Part shown: positions 55,255 to 64,000 of the stretch, piece after piece
Position numbering within the stretch: the first letter of the stretch is position 1
Layout: every line of letters starts with the position of its first letter
Assembly (NCBI RefSeq): GCF_018333375.1
Contig: NZ_BORW01000018.1
Location: forward strand, 41,030-105,029
Reading direction: 5' to 3'
From: Paenibacillus cookii
GTDB lineage: Bacteria; Bacillota; Bacilli; Paenibacillales; Paenibacillaceae
Length of the DNA stretch: 64,000 nucleotides
Notes under the pieces: model-generated
What the model was told of the DNA's origin: nothing
The model's database searches: none
What the model saw: the letters and a program-made list of their open reading frames with translations, nothing else
Made by a program: the position numbers and the translations under genes

Positions 55255-55323
55255 CTACGGTGATAAACCCTGTAGTTTAGCATCCTTAAGCTTTACCTTT
55301 GGTACGCAAAAAAGCTTGGAAAC

Positions 55324-55379
55324 AAGCGAACAACCACCGTTAAGCAGGCTGAGGGCCTAAACGGTGGTAGTTTTCGCTT
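55324..55379. terminator. Long inverted repeat between array and GH105 gene
   Basis: AAGCGAA..ACCACCGTT and AACGGTGGT..TTCGCTT pair on either side of a ~20-base loop. It separates the CRISPR array from the convergent glycan operon and probably terminates both. A second hairpin (about 55428-55457, GGCC..TACCG / CGGTA..GGCC) follows, nearer to the GH105 stop. Confidence 0.65.
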
Positions 55380-55477
55380 GAACAGCCAATATTATCGCGC
55401 CGTGGCATCCACAGCCTTTAACGTCCCGGGCCTTTACCGTTGCAGCGGTAGAGGCCCTTCTTCATGCCAACCTCCCA

Positions 55478-56563
55478 TCAATACGGATTATTTTTAAGCA
55501 ACTCCGACAAAAACGCGAGCGTTAGTCCCTGTCCCCAGCCTTGAATCCGCTTGTCGGGCACGCCTTTGTATCCGGCGGCGTCTTTCATGACGGCGGTGCC
55601 GGCGGACACGCCGGTGACGGTGCCGTCGCTTGTAATTTTGGACAGGATGCCGTCGATTGCTTTTTGCGTGTATTTGTTGTAAATCCGGCCTTTGGTCAAA
55701 ACCGCGGCGGCGATCCCGGCGGAGCCGGATGTTTCGAGCGGGGAATCCGGATCGTTCACGATCGTGTGCCACAGCCCCGATTCGTCCTGCAGCCGGACGA
55801 GGCTGCTGAGCTGGTCGCGCAGCGAACCTTCGATGACCATGAAGGACGGGTGCGTCACCGGCACCAGCTCCAGCGCCCGGGCCATCGTCAAGGCCGCCCA
55901 CGCGTTGCCGCGCGCCCAGAATACGCTGGACATATGGTTGCCCGCGATGTTGTCCCATCCGTGGTAGTACAGATTCGTGGCCGGGTCCTGCAGCACGTTT
56001 TCATGGCCGTGATACTGCTTCAGGCCGTCCTCGAAATAGTCGTCCCGCTGCAGTGCCGCCCCGATCCGGAGCAGGAAATAACCGGCCATAAACATCGTGT
56101 CGACCCACGCCTGCTCGGGGAAATTGTACGTCTCCGAGTTGACCGTGTGCTGAAAAATCCCGTCGCCGAAGCGGACGGCTTCATGCGTCAAATAGTCGGC
56201 CATCTCCTGCGCCGTCTTGATGTACCGGTCATCGTTGTATACCTCGTACAAAGTGAGCAGCGAATGCCCGATGGAGACGCCGTTCACCGACAGCTTGGGC
56301 AATCCGTCCTCCATATTTTCGTCGACCCAGGCTTTAAGCGGCTCCAGGTATTCGATTTTGCCCGTTGCCTGATAAGCTTCGCAGACGCCGTAAAAGGCGA
56401 CGCCCCCCGGCCAGTCCCAGCTGAAGTCCATCCGGAACGTGCGGTCGACCACGCGGTCGATCGTTTCATGAATCTGTTTTTCGTCAAATACGAGTGCTGG
56501 CATATGGTTCGTGCCCCTTTCGAGATTGGTTTCGTCGCTTGGAGAATAGATTCGCTTTTCCAT
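55478..56563 (-). CDS. GH105 unsaturated uronyl hydrolase
   Basis: Glycoside hydrolase of 361 residues of the GH105/GH88 (YteR-like) group, which removes 4,5-unsaturated galacturonyl or glucuronyl residues left by polysaccharide lyases, by hydrating the double bond. Family features: FSWDWPGGVAFYGVCEAYQA, the Asp of WVDTMFMAGYFLLRIG, GHENVLQDPATNLYYHGWD and SSVFWARGNAWAALTMARAL. No signal peptide, so cytoplasmic. ATG 56563 has GGGAG six bases upstream; MPALVFDEKQ at 56503 is an alternative start, also with AAAGGGG upstream. It is the last gene of the minus-strand operon, 18 bases after the permease. Confidence 0.9.
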   Translation of the reverse strand: MEKRIYSPSDETNLERGTNHMPALVFDEKQIHETIDRVVDRTFRMDFSWDWPGGVAFYGVCEAYQATGKIEYLEPLKAWVDENMEDGLPKLSVNGVSIGHSLLTLYEVYNDDRYIKTAQEMADYLTHEAVRFGDGIFQHTVNSETYNFPEQAWVDTMFMAGYFLLRIGAALQRDDYFEDGLKQYHGHENVLQDPATNLYYHGWDNIAGNHMSSVFWARGNAWAALTMARALELVPVTHPSFMVIEGSLRDQLSSLVRLQDESGLWHTIVNDPDSPLETSGSAGIAAAVLTKGRIYNKYTQKAIDGILSKITSDGTVTGVSAGTAVMKDAAGYKGVPDKRIQGWGQGLTLAFLSELLKNNPY

Positions 56564-56581
56564 TCGGCGCTCCCTGCCGGA

Positions 56582-57421
56582 TCAGCCTTTCAGCCCGGTG
56601 GTGCTGATGCCTTCGACGATGTATTTTTGGAAAACGAAGAAGACGATGACGACCGGCAGCAGCGACAGCGTCGCCATGGCGAACATGCCGCCCCAGTTGT
56701 TCAGGGATTCGCCGTCCAGGAACAGCTTAAGCGCGAGCGACACCGGATATTTGTCCGGGCTGTTCAAATAAATGAGCGGGTTGATGAAATCGTCCCAGCG
56801 CCAGTAAAAGGAGAAGATCGAGCTTGTGATGAGCGCCGGCCCGATCAGCGGCAGGACCACGCGGTAAAACACGCCGTATTTGCTGCAGCCGTCGATTTTG
56901 GCGGCTTCGTCGAGCTCCTTCGGAATCGTCCGGATAAACTGCATGATCAGGAAGATAAAAAACGGCGTCCCGAAAAAATGCGGGATGATCAGCGGTTTGA
57001 ACGAAGACAGCCAGCCGAACTTGGCGAACATGACGTATTGCGGCACGATGACGACGTCATGGGGCAGCATCATGGTGGCCATCATGCAGGCGAACCAGAA
57101 CTTTTGCCCGAAAAATTTCGTCCTGGCCAGCCCGAAGGCGACGAGGGCGGAAGAAGCCACCGCGCCGATGGTCGAAATGACGACGATGATAAAGGAATTT
57201 TTGAAAAAGGTCGCAAACGTCGTGCCGCCGAACCCCTGGAAGCCGGTCGCATAGTTGGAAAATTCGAGGCGGCTGGGAATGAGGCTGTAGGACGTCGCAA
57301 AAATTTCGTCGTTCGGCTTCAGGGAGCTGGCCACCAGCCACAGGATCGGGTAGATCATCAGCAGAGCGAACACCGTGACCAGCACGTGGTAGAGGATGCG
57401 TTTCGGTTTCGACATGGCCAT
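56582..57421 (-). CDS. Sugar ABC transporter permease (inner component, LacG/UgpE-like)
   Basis: Permease of 279 residues with six membrane segments, starting [20 protein letters not shown]. The EAA loop is [20 protein letters not shown] and the C-terminus ends [15 protein letters not shown], typical of the MalG-like branch. It starts four bases after the stop of the other permease. No ATPase gene is present in the operon, so a shared MsmX-type ATPase is expected. Confidence 0.93.
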   Translation of the reverse strand: MAMSKPKRILYHVLVTVFALLMIYPILWLVASSLKPNDEIFATSYSLIPSRLEFSNYATGFQGFGGTTFATFFKNSFIIVVISTIGAVASSALVAFGLARTKFFGQKFWFACMMATMMLPHDVVIVPQYVMFAKFGWLSSFKPLIIPHFFGTPFFIFLIMQFIRTIPKELDEAAKIDGCSKYGVFYRVVLPLIGPALITSSIFSFYWRWDDFINPLIYLNSPDKYPVSLALKLFLDGESLNNWGGMFAMATLSLLPVVIVFFVFQKYIVEGISTTGLKG

Positions 57422-57425
57422 GGGG

Positions 57426-58325
57426 TTAATCTCCCTTCGTCTCGTAATGAACCCAGCGGGTCGATGATTTGAAGATCAGCAGCGTCAGCGCGCCGACGAT
57501 GAGCAGCATGATCCAGGCCAGCGCCGAGGCGTACCCCATCTCGAAATGCGAAAACGCTTTGCGGTACAAATAAAGGGAATACAGCAGCGTCTGATCGAGC
57601 GGACCGCCTTCCCCGCGGGAAATGATGTACGCCGGCGTAAACGTCATAAACGCGGAGATCGTCTGCAGCGTCAGGTTAAACAGGATGATCGGGCTCAGCA
57701 TCGGGAGCGTGATGTGGAAGAAGCGGCGGACCGCATTGGCTCCGTCCACGCTGGCCGCCTCGTAATAATCCTTCGGGATGTTTTTCAGCCCCGCCAAAAA
57801 AATGATCATCGACGAGCCGAACTGCCAGGTGGATAAGGCGATCAAAGTCCACAGCGCGGTGCTCGGATTGCCGATCCACGAGGTCGAGGAAGGGATGCCG
57901 ATCAGCGTCAGGAAGGAATTGACCAGCCCCTGGTCCCCGAAAATTTGCTGCCACATGATCGACACCGCCACGCTTCCCCCGATCAGGGACGGCAGGTAAA
58001 AGGCGGAGCGGTACAGCCCGACGGCCCGGGTGGCCGTGTTCAGCACCATCGCCACGAACAGGGCAAAAATGAGACGCAGCGGCACGCTGCCGAGGACGTA
58101 CGTAAACGTGACTTGAAACGATTTGGCGACTTTTTCGTCGTCCATGAACATCCGTTGGTAGTTGTCGAAGCCGAGCCATCTCGGCGCCTCCATCAGGTTG
58201 TAATCCGTGAAGGAGTAATACAGCGAGGACAACACCGGATACAGCGTAAAGATCAGAAAGCCAAGCACGAACGGGGCGGTAAAAACATAACCGGTGATGT
58301 GCTCGTTATCCCGCAGCTTTTTCAT
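57426..58325 (-). CDS. Sugar ABC transporter permease (LacF/UgpA-like)
   Basis: Permease of 299 residues with six membrane segments, first at [23 protein letters not shown] loop: [23 protein letters not shown] 58325 (MKKLRDNE) has AGGAG eight bases upstream; the in-frame start at 58349 is rejected. The gene lies 216 bases after the binding protein, and its own upstream region carries a promoter-like element also found ahead of the binding-protein gene. Confidence 0.93.
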   Translation of the reverse strand: MKKLRDNEHITGYVFTAPFVLGFLIFTLYPVLSSLYYSFTDYNLMEAPRWLGFDNYQRMFMDDEKVAKSFQVTFTYVLGSVPLRLIFALFVAMVLNTATRAVGLYRSAFYLPSLIGGSVAVSIMWQQIFGDQGLVNSFLTLIGIPSSTSWIGNPSTALWTLIALSTWQFGSSMIIFLAGLKNIPKDYYEAASVDGANAVRRFFHITLPMLSPIILFNLTLQTISAFMTFTPAYIISRGEGGPLDQTLLYSLYLYRKAFSHFEMGYASALAWIMLLIVGALTLLIFKSSTRWVHYETKGD

Positions 58326-58373
58326 AACGTCAACTCCTAGGCTCAACATGGTTCAGGATTTAGCGAAAATCCT

Positions 58374-58454
58374 TGGTATATCTCGATTATAGAAACGGGC
58401 GGCGGATGGAGTAATGGATAAAACCGGGCTCTTTGTTCAAAAAGCAGAGGTGTG
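58374..58454 (-). promoter_or_regulatory. Promoter/operator element ahead of the permease genes (copy 2)
   Basis: Read on the minus strand: CACCTCTGCTTTTTGAACAA (58454-58435), then AGAGCCCGGTTTTATCCATT, then CTATAAT (-10 candidate, near 58384). The same order and spacing occur ahead of the binding-protein gene (59944-60023). The distance from the GGTTTT part to the start codon is about 95 bp here and 92 bp there. This is a likely binding site for the AraC-type response regulator of the operon. Confidence 0.6.
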
Positions 58455-58541
58455 GAATCACGGAAAATGCATATCTCCGCACAACAAAAGAGAGCCCGTC
58501 AACCGCCACCGGTTTTCGGCTCTCTTTGTCAGGCTGCTGGG

Positions 58542-59897
58542 TTATTTCTGGCTTCGGGCCAAAATGGCGTTCGCTTCTTTGCGGAATTCGGCGGCCGCCT
58601 CGTCGATCGCGATTTTCTTGAACAAAATCTTTTCGCTCAGATCGCGCAGCAGTTTTTCGATTTCCACCGCTCCGATCGGATTCGGAGGATCCATCGGGCT
58701 GCTGTTCGATTCGACCCAAGTGACGTAATCGAAAATTTTGGCTTCGTTTTCCGTCAAATTCGGCTTCAGCGCTTCTTTTACCTTGGAGGAGACCGGTACG
58801 CCGCGTTCGCCTTTGATGAGCTGGTTCGCCTCGATGTCGTTGATGAAAAAGCTGATGAATTTTGCCGCTTCTTCCTTCTGTTTGGACGTCTCCGCGATGG
58901 AGAAGTACATGGATGGCTTCAGGAACAGGCCTTCTTTCGTTCCGGGGCCCGGCATCGGATTCAGCTCCAGCGGACGGTCCTTCACCAGGTTGGCGACGGC
59001 CAGGAACTGGTTGGACCAGCCGGTGCCGGAGACGGAGTGGCCGAGCAGGATTTCGTCCTCTTCGGCGACGCCTTTTTTCTGGGCTTCTTTATCCAGGGAC
59101 AAAATGTAGCCGTTGTCGTACCATTTTTGGTAGCGGGTGAAATAATCGATAAACGGCTTGTCGTCGGCGTATCCGAGCGTTTTGCCGTCTTCGCTGTACA
59201 TTTTTTGGCCGATCGTTCTCAGGTAATAAGGGAAAAAGACGTCGTGGCGGAACGCAAAGCCGCCGATTTGCAACCCTTTGGCTTTCGCCTGGGCGCCCAT
59301 CTTGTCCATATCGTCCCATGTCCATTCTTTGGACGGGATATCGATGCCGTTTTTCTTCATCGTTTCCACGTCGAACGTCGTTTGCAGCGCATTGACCCCG
59401 AGGTTCATGGCTACGAGCTTGCCGCCCACTTCCCCGCCTTTCAGCGCGTTTTCGCTCACGTCTTTGACGTCCAGCACGCCGCTGTCCGTAAAAGGCTTCA
59501 AATCCGCCAGCTGGTTGCGCCCGGCATATTGGCTCAAATACGAGATGTCCATCTGGATGATATCGGGCAGGCCGCCGGCCACCGCCTGAGGCGCGAGCTT
59601 TTTCCAATAGTCGTCGAATGGCGCGTATTCCGGCTCGATCGTGACGTTCGGATGTTTTTCCTCGTACATTTTGATGACCTTCAGGGTGTAATCGTGCCGG
59701 GACTGGCCGCCCCACCAAGCGATGCGGAGCTTGACCGGCTCCTTGTTATCGCCGCTTTTATCGCCGGAAGCTTCCTGCTTCGCCGGTTCCGGCGTCGACG
59801 CCGTGCCGCCCGATTTATCCGCCGTTCCTCCCCCCGAACAACCGATGAGGCTGGCCATCAAGGAAAACAGCAATACGGCAGTGAACGTTTTTCTCAT
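58542..59897 (-). CDS. Extracellular sugar-binding lipoprotein
   Basis: Solute-binding protein of 451 residues for the two permeases. Lipoprotein signal: KTFTAVLLFSLMASLIGCSG with lipobox LIGC at Cys20, then a Lys/Glu/Ser/Asp-rich linker. The mature body has the bacterial extracellular solute-binding (family 1) pattern: RIAWWGGQSRHDYTLKVIKM, GLPDIIQMDISYLSQYAGRN and GERGVPVSSKVKEALKPNLT. GGGGAGG precedes ATG 59897. Ligand presumably an unsaturated uronate oligosaccharide, given the GH105 enzyme. Confidence 0.93.
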   Translation of the reverse strand: MRKTFTAVLLFSLMASLIGCSGGGTADKSGGTASTPEPAKQEASGDKSGDNKEPVKLRIAWWGGQSRHDYTLKVIKMYEEKHPNVTIEPEYAPFDDYWKKLAPQAVAGGLPDIIQMDISYLSQYAGRNQLADLKPFTDSGVLDVKDVSENALKGGEVGGKLVAMNLGVNALQTTFDVETMKKNGIDIPSKEWTWDDMDKMGAQAKAKGLQIGGFAFRHDVFFPYYLRTIGQKMYSEDGKTLGYADDKPFIDYFTRYQKWYDNGYILSLDKEAQKKGVAEEDEILLGHSVSGTGWSNQFLAVANLVKDRPLELNPMPGPGTKEGLFLKPSMYFSIAETSKQKEEAAKFISFFINDIEANQLIKGERGVPVSSKVKEALKPNLTENEAKIFDYVTWVESNSSPMDPPNPIGAVEIEKLLRDLSEKILFKKIAIDEAAAEFRKEANAILARSQK

Positions 59898-59943
59898 CGT
59901 ATTTCCTCCCCTTATCGTGAACCGTTTCCTAAACTGATTGTGC

Positions 59944-60023
59944 TTACAAGTTCATTATCGATATTTGCCTCCATCGGGGTAAGGAAAAAAACCGACCTGT
60001 TTGTTTAAAAAGCAGAGGTGTCG
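59944..60023 (-). promoter_or_regulatory. Promoter/operator element ahead of the binding-protein gene (copy 1)
   Basis: Minus strand: CACCTCTGCTTTTTAAACAA (60022-60003), then ACAGGTCGGTTTTTTTCCTT, followed by CGATAAT (-10 candidate, near 59956). It matches the element at 58374-58454 in sequence, order and distance to the start codon. Confidence 0.6.
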
Positions 60024-60131
60024 CCTGGCGGGGCCTCCACGGTTTTTTGCAAGCCGCTAGGGAAAAAAGGGCGGGACAGGGCCTGACAGGTTGTATGTAC
60101 AACTTCAAGCCGAGCCCGGTCCTTATACGGG

Positions 60132-61703
60132 TCACGCGTTGGCGCGGCCCCAATCCAAGGCGGCTTTGCGGATATACTCCGACGGCGTGCAGCCCACCTG
60201 TTTTTTGAACACTTGGCTGAAATATTGGGGATTGTCGCCGAAGCCGAGCCTTTCGGCCATTTCGAAGATTTTGACGTCCGGATCGGCGGCCATCAGCTCG
60301 GTTGCCCGCTGAATCCGGATCCGCATGACGTAATTGGAAAATTTCTCGCCGGTTTCTTTTTTGAACAGCTTGCCGAGATAATCGGCGTTCATGTAAAGCA
60401 TTTCATGGGCGACCATGTTCAGGGACAACGCGGAGTTTCCCAGATGCTCCTCCACGATGTCGATCACCTTCCGGACGATGGCGTTATATTTGCACGTGCT
60501 CCGCTTCATCGTGCGGCGCGAGATTTCTTGGACCGCATGTTCGAGAAAAGAATGGATCGCCTGCAGCGATTCCATTTCGGCGATTTCGGGGATGCGTTTA
60601 TACGCTTCGTCCATCCGTTCCGGATCGGCCAGCCGGATCAGGGAAGCGTACTGCCGGATCGCGTGCGACTTGGCCATGTCGATGCCGAGCTGGGCGCGTT
60701 TCATTTCGGCGATGAACTCGGATAAGGCCAGCGCCGCTTCTTCGGCACGGCCGGAGCGAACCGGAAGGATGAGCCGTTCTTCGTCGAAATCAAATTCGGC
60801 GTCTTGGCTGCCCGGGGAGAGCGCATCTTGTCTTGTAATGATGCCGCTTTCGTCCAGGTAGAACCGGTAATCCAGGCACCGCAGCGTTTCGCGGTACAGC
60901 CTTCTGGCCTGCGCCATGGGGCCGGGATCGCTGACGGCAATGGTCACGTTCGTTTTGTAGTAGAGGCTGAAGGTGCTGCGGACGTCTTGAAGGCGGAGGT
61001 AAAAAGACTCCTGATCCTGCGGATCGGCAATCAAAATCAGCACGTGGTCGCCGATCGTCGTGCTCAATAACGTCGTCTGCAGCACGTCTTCGGCAATGTT
61101 TTTGACGGCAAACCGGTGTTCGAAATCCGTTTCGCCCTCAAGCTGGCAGAGCAGAAGCCGGATCGGCTGATCGAAGGGATAAGGGAACAGCCCGCGGTAT
61201 TCCTCCAGGTCGCGCGTTCCGTAGGTTTTGTTGGTGACAAATTCCTTGAGCACCTGTTCTTTCGCGTGGGGGATAACTTTCTCGAAACGCCGCTTCATGT
61301 CGCGGATGAACGTCTCCCTGCTTTGCTGCCGGTCGAGCTCTTCCGTGACCTCCCTGAGCGCTTCGGCTATTTTGACCTCGTCGGTCGGTTTCAGCAAATA
61401 ATGCTTCACGCCGTATTGCATGGCGCGGTTCGCATATTCGAATTCCCCGTAACCGGAGAGCAGCACGAATTTGACGGCGGGGTGGGTGCCATGGGTTTTG
61501 GCGACCAGCTCCAGACCGTCCAGGCCCGGCATCCGGATGTCGCTGACGACGATATCCGGCGCCGCCTCGACGATTTTGTCGTAAGCCTGAATCCCGTTTT
61601 GCGCCGTTCCGATCAGCTCCGTCCGGAATGCGGACCAATCGACCATTTGGGAGATGCCGTCCAAAATAATCCTTTCGTCGTCTACCAGAAGAACTTTATA
61701 CAT
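60132..61703 (-). CDS. YesN-like response regulator with AraC-type HTH
   Basis: Response regulator of 523 residues. Receiver (1-120): YKVLLVDDERIILDGISQMV, phospho-acceptor in PDIVVSDIRMPGLDGLEL, Lys in HYLLKPTDEVKIAEAL. A long middle domain (130-400) is typical of YesN-type proteins. C-terminal AraC units: SALSLNMVAHEMLYMNADYL and KIFEMAERLGFGDNPQYFSQ. The stop of the upstream kinase lies three bases before the start, so both are one unit. It should activate the binding-protein and permease genes through the repeated element described at 58374 and 59944. Confidence 0.93.
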   Translation of the reverse strand: MYKVLLVDDERIILDGISQMVDWSAFRTELIGTAQNGIQAYDKIVEAAPDIVVSDIRMPGLDGLELVAKTHGTHPAVKFVLLSGYGEFEYANRAMQYGVKHYLLKPTDEVKIAEALREVTEELDRQQSRETFIRDMKRRFEKVIPHAKEQVLKEFVTNKTYGTRDLEEYRGLFPYPFDQPIRLLLCQLEGETDFEHRFAVKNIAEDVLQTTLLSTTIGDHVLILIADPQDQESFYLRLQDVRSTFSLYYKTNVTIAVSDPGPMAQARRLYRETLRCLDYRFYLDESGIITRQDALSPGSQDAEFDFDEERLILPVRSGRAEEAALALSEFIAEMKRAQLGIDMAKSHAIRQYASLIRLADPERMDEAYKRIPEIAEMESLQAIHSFLEHAVQEISRRTMKRSTCKYNAIVRKVIDIVEEHLGNSALSLNMVAHEMLYMNADYLGKLFKKETGEKFSNYVMRIRIQRATELMAADPDVKIFEMAERLGFGDNPQYFSQVFKKQVGCTPSEYIRKAALDWGRANA

Positions 61704-61706
61704 TGC

Positions 61707-63452
61707 TTATCCCTCCAATTCTTTTGGCAACTTGATGATGACGCGGGTTCCTCGGCCGGGGGCGCTGTCGATATCCACGCCGCACCGCTCCCCGAAGGCA
61801 AACCGGATCCGCTCGTCAATATTCAACAGCCCGATCCCGTTTCCTGCCGCAACGAGTTTTCCTTCCCGCAGCAGTTCGAGCGTTTCGGGAGGCATGCCCG
61901 GCCCGTCGTCCTCGACGATCAGGCAAAACGCATCCGCTTCGTCCCGGCTGTAAATGGCGATGGTGCAGGTGTTCACCGAAGGCTCGAGCGCGTAGTGGAT
62001 TGCGTTTTCGAGCAGCGGCTGCAGGGTCAGCTTCGGGATTTTGCGCGCATACTCCCGTTCCTCGAGCTCCATCTGGAAGGACAACCGGTCCTCGAACCGG
62101 AATTTCTGGATCGTCACGTAATTCCGAACCATCTCCAGTTCTTCCCCCAGCGTCAGGATCGGTTCCTTTAAGCTGACGGCGTTGCGCAGCAAAAAGGCCA
62201 GCGCCTGAACCATTTGCGAGATGCGGGTTTGTTTGTTGACCTTTGCCATCCAGTTGATGGATTCCAGCGTGTTGTACAGAAAGTGGGGATTGATTTGGGC
62301 CTGCAGCGCCTTGAATTCGGTCTCCTTGATGAGCAGCCGGCTGGCATAGTTTTCGGTAATGAGCGCGTTGATTCGTTCGACCATCAGGCGGAACGTCCGG
62401 TGCAGCAGTCCAAGCTCATCCATGGCCGGCGGCTCCTGATCCGAGGCCAGCACGTTCGCTTCGGCGAAATTGCCCTTTTCCGCAAGTTTCATGCGGGCGA
62501 TCAAATTTTCGATCGGACGGGTCAGGCTGCGGGAGAAGCGGATTCCGCAAAGGATGGCCACGGCGAAAATGAAAACGAACACGATGACGACAAGCTCTTT
62601 GATAAACACGATTTGTTTGAAAATCCGGTTGAAAGGCGTGACGTTCAAGTAGGTCCATCCGGTATCCGCCGAACGGTTGTAAGCGACGAAATAGGTTTGA
62701 TGGTCGATTTCCTTGATAAAATACCCGGCTCCCGCGAAGAGCGCGTCCTGCAAGGCGGACGGGTCGAAATCAAGCCTGGAGGGGTAAATCACGACGGTGC
62801 CCGCCGTCATCATGAAGACGCCTTCCTCGGCCGCCAGCTCCTGGATGATCCGGTCCATGTTGATCCGCATAAAAATCGTGCCGATTTCCTTCAGGTCAAA
62901 CAGCGTTCCGGAGTAGGAGCGGATATCCCGCGACAGGATGAGGGCAGGGTCGGAAGCGTCGGGATAGGTCCACCGGGCTTCGCCTTTGGCCTCCGCGGCC
63001 AGCTTTAAGATGGAGGCCCGTTTGTCCGGGGCGATCGGGATGATGCTGCCGAGATCCTGCTGGGCCCCGTAGGCATCCACGACATGGATGGAATATAGGG
63101 AAGGCTCGGAGCCGACGTAATTGAGCAGCCGATCGACCAAGCGCTGGCGCAGGGTCAGGCGGTCGTAGTCGGAATCGCTGTCGGCGATGGAACGGAGCAG
63201 GGACTGGATTTGCGTGTCGGTCGCGACGCTGAAGGACAGCTGCTCGATGCGCTCCAGCTCCTTTTCGATCGCGGAGGAAGACAAATGCAGCACCTGCGAG
63301 GACTTTTGGTACAGCTGCTCGTCATACACGGAAAAGGCGTACTGGAGAACAACCAGCGCAAAAGCGAACGTCGTCGCGACGATCAAGGCGATCAGCAGGG
63401 AAAGTTTGTTTTTGATCTTCATATGCTTGAATGAGACAAACCATTTTTGCAC
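61707..63452 (-). CDS. YesM-like sensor histidine kinase
   Basis: Histidine kinase of 581 residues. TM1 near 15-35 (LLIALIVATTFAFALVVLQY), an extracytoplasmic sensor of about 240 residues, TM2 near 285-305 (VVIVFVFIFAVAILCGIRFS), HAMP, then the phospho-acceptor motif QAQINPHFLYNTLESINWMA. ATPase motifs: LQPLLENAIHYA, VEDDGPGMP and GNGIGLLNIDERI. GTG 63452 has GGGAGGAG upstream; the in-frame ATG at 63488 does not. First gene of the minus-strand operon; the sensed compound is probably the oligosaccharide. Confidence 0.93.
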   Translation of the reverse strand: MQKWFVSFKHMKIKNKLSLLIALIVATTFAFALVVLQYAFSVYDEQLYQKSSQVLHLSSSAIEKELERIEQLSFSVATDTQIQSLLRSIADSDSDYDRLTLRQRLVDRLLNYVGSEPSLYSIHVVDAYGAQQDLGSIIPIAPDKRASILKLAAEAKGEARWTYPDASDPALILSRDIRSYSGTLFDLKEIGTIFMRINMDRIIQELAAEEGVFMMTAGTVVIYPSRLDFDPSALQDALFAGAGYFIKEIDHQTYFVAYNRSADTGWTYLNVTPFNRIFKQIVFIKELVVIVFVFIFAVAILCGIRFSRSLTRPIENLIARMKLAEKGNFAEANVLASDQEPPAMDELGLLHRTFRLMVERINALITENYASRLLIKETEFKALQAQINPHFLYNTLESINWMAKVNKQTRISQMVQALAFLLRNAVSLKEPILTLGEELEMVRNYVTIQKFRFEDRLSFQMELEEREYARKIPKLTLQPLLENAIHYALEPSVNTCTIAIYSRDEADAFCLIVEDDGPGMPPETLELLREGKLVAAGNGIGLLNIDERIRFAFGERCGVDIDSAPGRGTRVIIKLPKELEG

Positions 63453-63488
63453 GCGACTCCTCCCATGGATGTGGAATTTAGTACACAT

Positions 63489-64000
63489 TATGTCACCGCC
63501 ATGTAAACGCTGTCAATATTAGGGTGAACCTGACAGAGCAAAACGGTAGCCAATCATGTAGCCAATTTTGTTAGACAAAACATACAGCCACACCACGACG
63601 GATCCCAAAGCCAAAATCGGCCTCTGTTCGCATCGAGTGCGCAGAGGCCGATTTTCGTTTTTCTTGGATTTACTCGAAATGGCTTCCCAAGTTATGTATC
63701 AGGAGGGCTGGATATGTGCACAAAAGTCTGGATTTTGAACATATGTCACCGACGAAAGTATTAAAAAATATTCTGTAAATACCTATTCTTTTTCGCCTAT
63801 TTGTAAAAATATTTTTATTGTGTAACTTTTTCCGTGAGATAGTGTTTTAATCTATATAATCCTTCTTAAAATTGAGCGTTTTGCAGTAATCTGAGGCCTT
63901 GAGCCGTAAGGATTTTCGGACATAAAAAAGGGACTTCACCCCAACTTGGAGAAGTTTTCAAGTGACCAAACCCAAAAACCTCAAGGATGGAGGAAGTCAC
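63489..64000. other. Intergenic end of window
   Basis: No supported gene in about 510 bases. It contains the hairpin at 63611-63658, then AT-rich sequence in which the promoter of a rightward gene may lie. The last ~80 bases (from GGGACTTCACCCC to GGATGGAGGAAGTCAC) look like the start of a conserved unit with a ribosome site, perhaps the left end of an insertion sequence, but the coding part is outside the window. Confidence 0.35.
63611..63658. terminator. Strong bidirectional hairpin
   Basis: AAAATCGGCCTCTG and CAGAGGCCGATTTT pair perfectly around TTCGCATCGAGTGCG, with a T-rich stretch after it on the plus strand. It lies upstream of the minus-strand kinase gene. Confidence 0.75.

Noticed and set aside
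55541..57472. 643-codon plus-strand frame opposite the GH105 and permease genes
   Set aside because: Shadow frame; its Asp/Arg/Gln-rich composition mirrors the real minus-strand genes.
58452..60008. 518-codon plus-strand frame opposite the binding-protein gene
   Set aside because: Shadow frame; the minus strand encodes a lipoprotein with lipobox and family motifs.
63900..64000. Left end of a named insertion sequence at the window edge
   Set aside because: The ending sequence looks conserved and has a ribosome site, but no transposase codons or matching inverted repeat lie inside the window, so no element was called.

Overview
The window reads as a chromosomal segment of a Gram-positive, spore-forming Firmicute, most likely Paenibacillus or a close relative. 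The grounds are a SpoVB-type flippase, YesM/YesN-type two-component pairs beside LplB/LplC-type sugar ABC transporters, an S-layer-homology surface protein, strong GGAGG-type ribosome binding sites and alternative GTG/TTG starts. This is inference from gene families; no 16S rRNA or tRNA gene was seen.

Layout. 1-5.7 kb: a DoxX-like membrane protein with a divergent TetR regulator, a SpoVB-like flippase, a secreted amidase-domain protein, then a graveyard of gene fragments (DUF4357, NUDIX, methyltransferase). 5.8-13.2 kb: a complete Wadjet-type plasmid/phage defence operon (jetD-jetA-jetB-jetC) followed by a MazEF toxin-antitoxin pair. 13.2-16.5 kb: an IS3 remnant, a broken phosphotransferase gene and a globin-coupled chemoreceptor with a CZB tail. 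16.8-26.9 kb: a polysaccharide utilisation operon (two permeases, binding protein, AraC-type response regulator, histidine kinase, SDR, heparinase-like lyase, KdgF-like cupin) aimed at a uronic-acid-containing glycan. 27-35.6 kb: ordinary accessory genes (AraC, CPBP protease, NarL-type two-component pair, VOC protein, FAD monooxygenase with TetR, SnoaL-like protein, GNAT, small (p)ppGpp synthetase). 36.1-42.2 kb: a 2038-residue SLH-anchored surface protein with phosphodiester-glycosidase and calcineurin-like phosphatase domains. 42.6 kb: a MinD-like ATPase. 43.5-55.3 kb: a type I-C CRISPR-Cas locus. 55.5-63.5 kb: a second, minus-strand glycan operon (YesM/YesN pair, binding protein, two permeases, GH105 hydrolase).

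The most interesting region is the CRISPR-Cas locus. About 120-170 bp upstream of cas3, on the opposite strand, lies a 26-nt shortened copy of the CRISPR repeat. It is preceded by an extended -10 box positioned so that transcription would begin at its first base. It is followed by an 18-nt 'spacer' that matches 15 of 18 positions just upstream of the cas3 promoter. That target has a TTC (the known type I-C PAM) at exactly the right place, and two of the three mismatches fall at positions 6 and 18, which Cascade does not read. This looks like a crRNA-like guide that would direct the effector complex to repress its own operon (CreR-like autoregulation).

The same locus shows a damaged adaptation module: cas4 is reduced to 16 codons and joined to a cas1 lacking about its first 70 residues. 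Even so, cas2 and a 45-repeat array remain. A stray leader plus a solo repeat sits inside the cas operon, and a small separate array with a variant repeat sits beside a broken second cas3. The effector genes (cas3, cas5c, cas8c, cas7) appear intact, so interference and self-repression may continue while spacer acquisition is probably lost.

The two glycan operons complement each other: lyase and KdgF-type chemistry in one, GH105 removal of unsaturated uronyl residues in the other. The second carries a repeated ~35-bp element 92-95 bp upstream of two of its start codons, a good candidate for the operator of its AraC-type response regulator.
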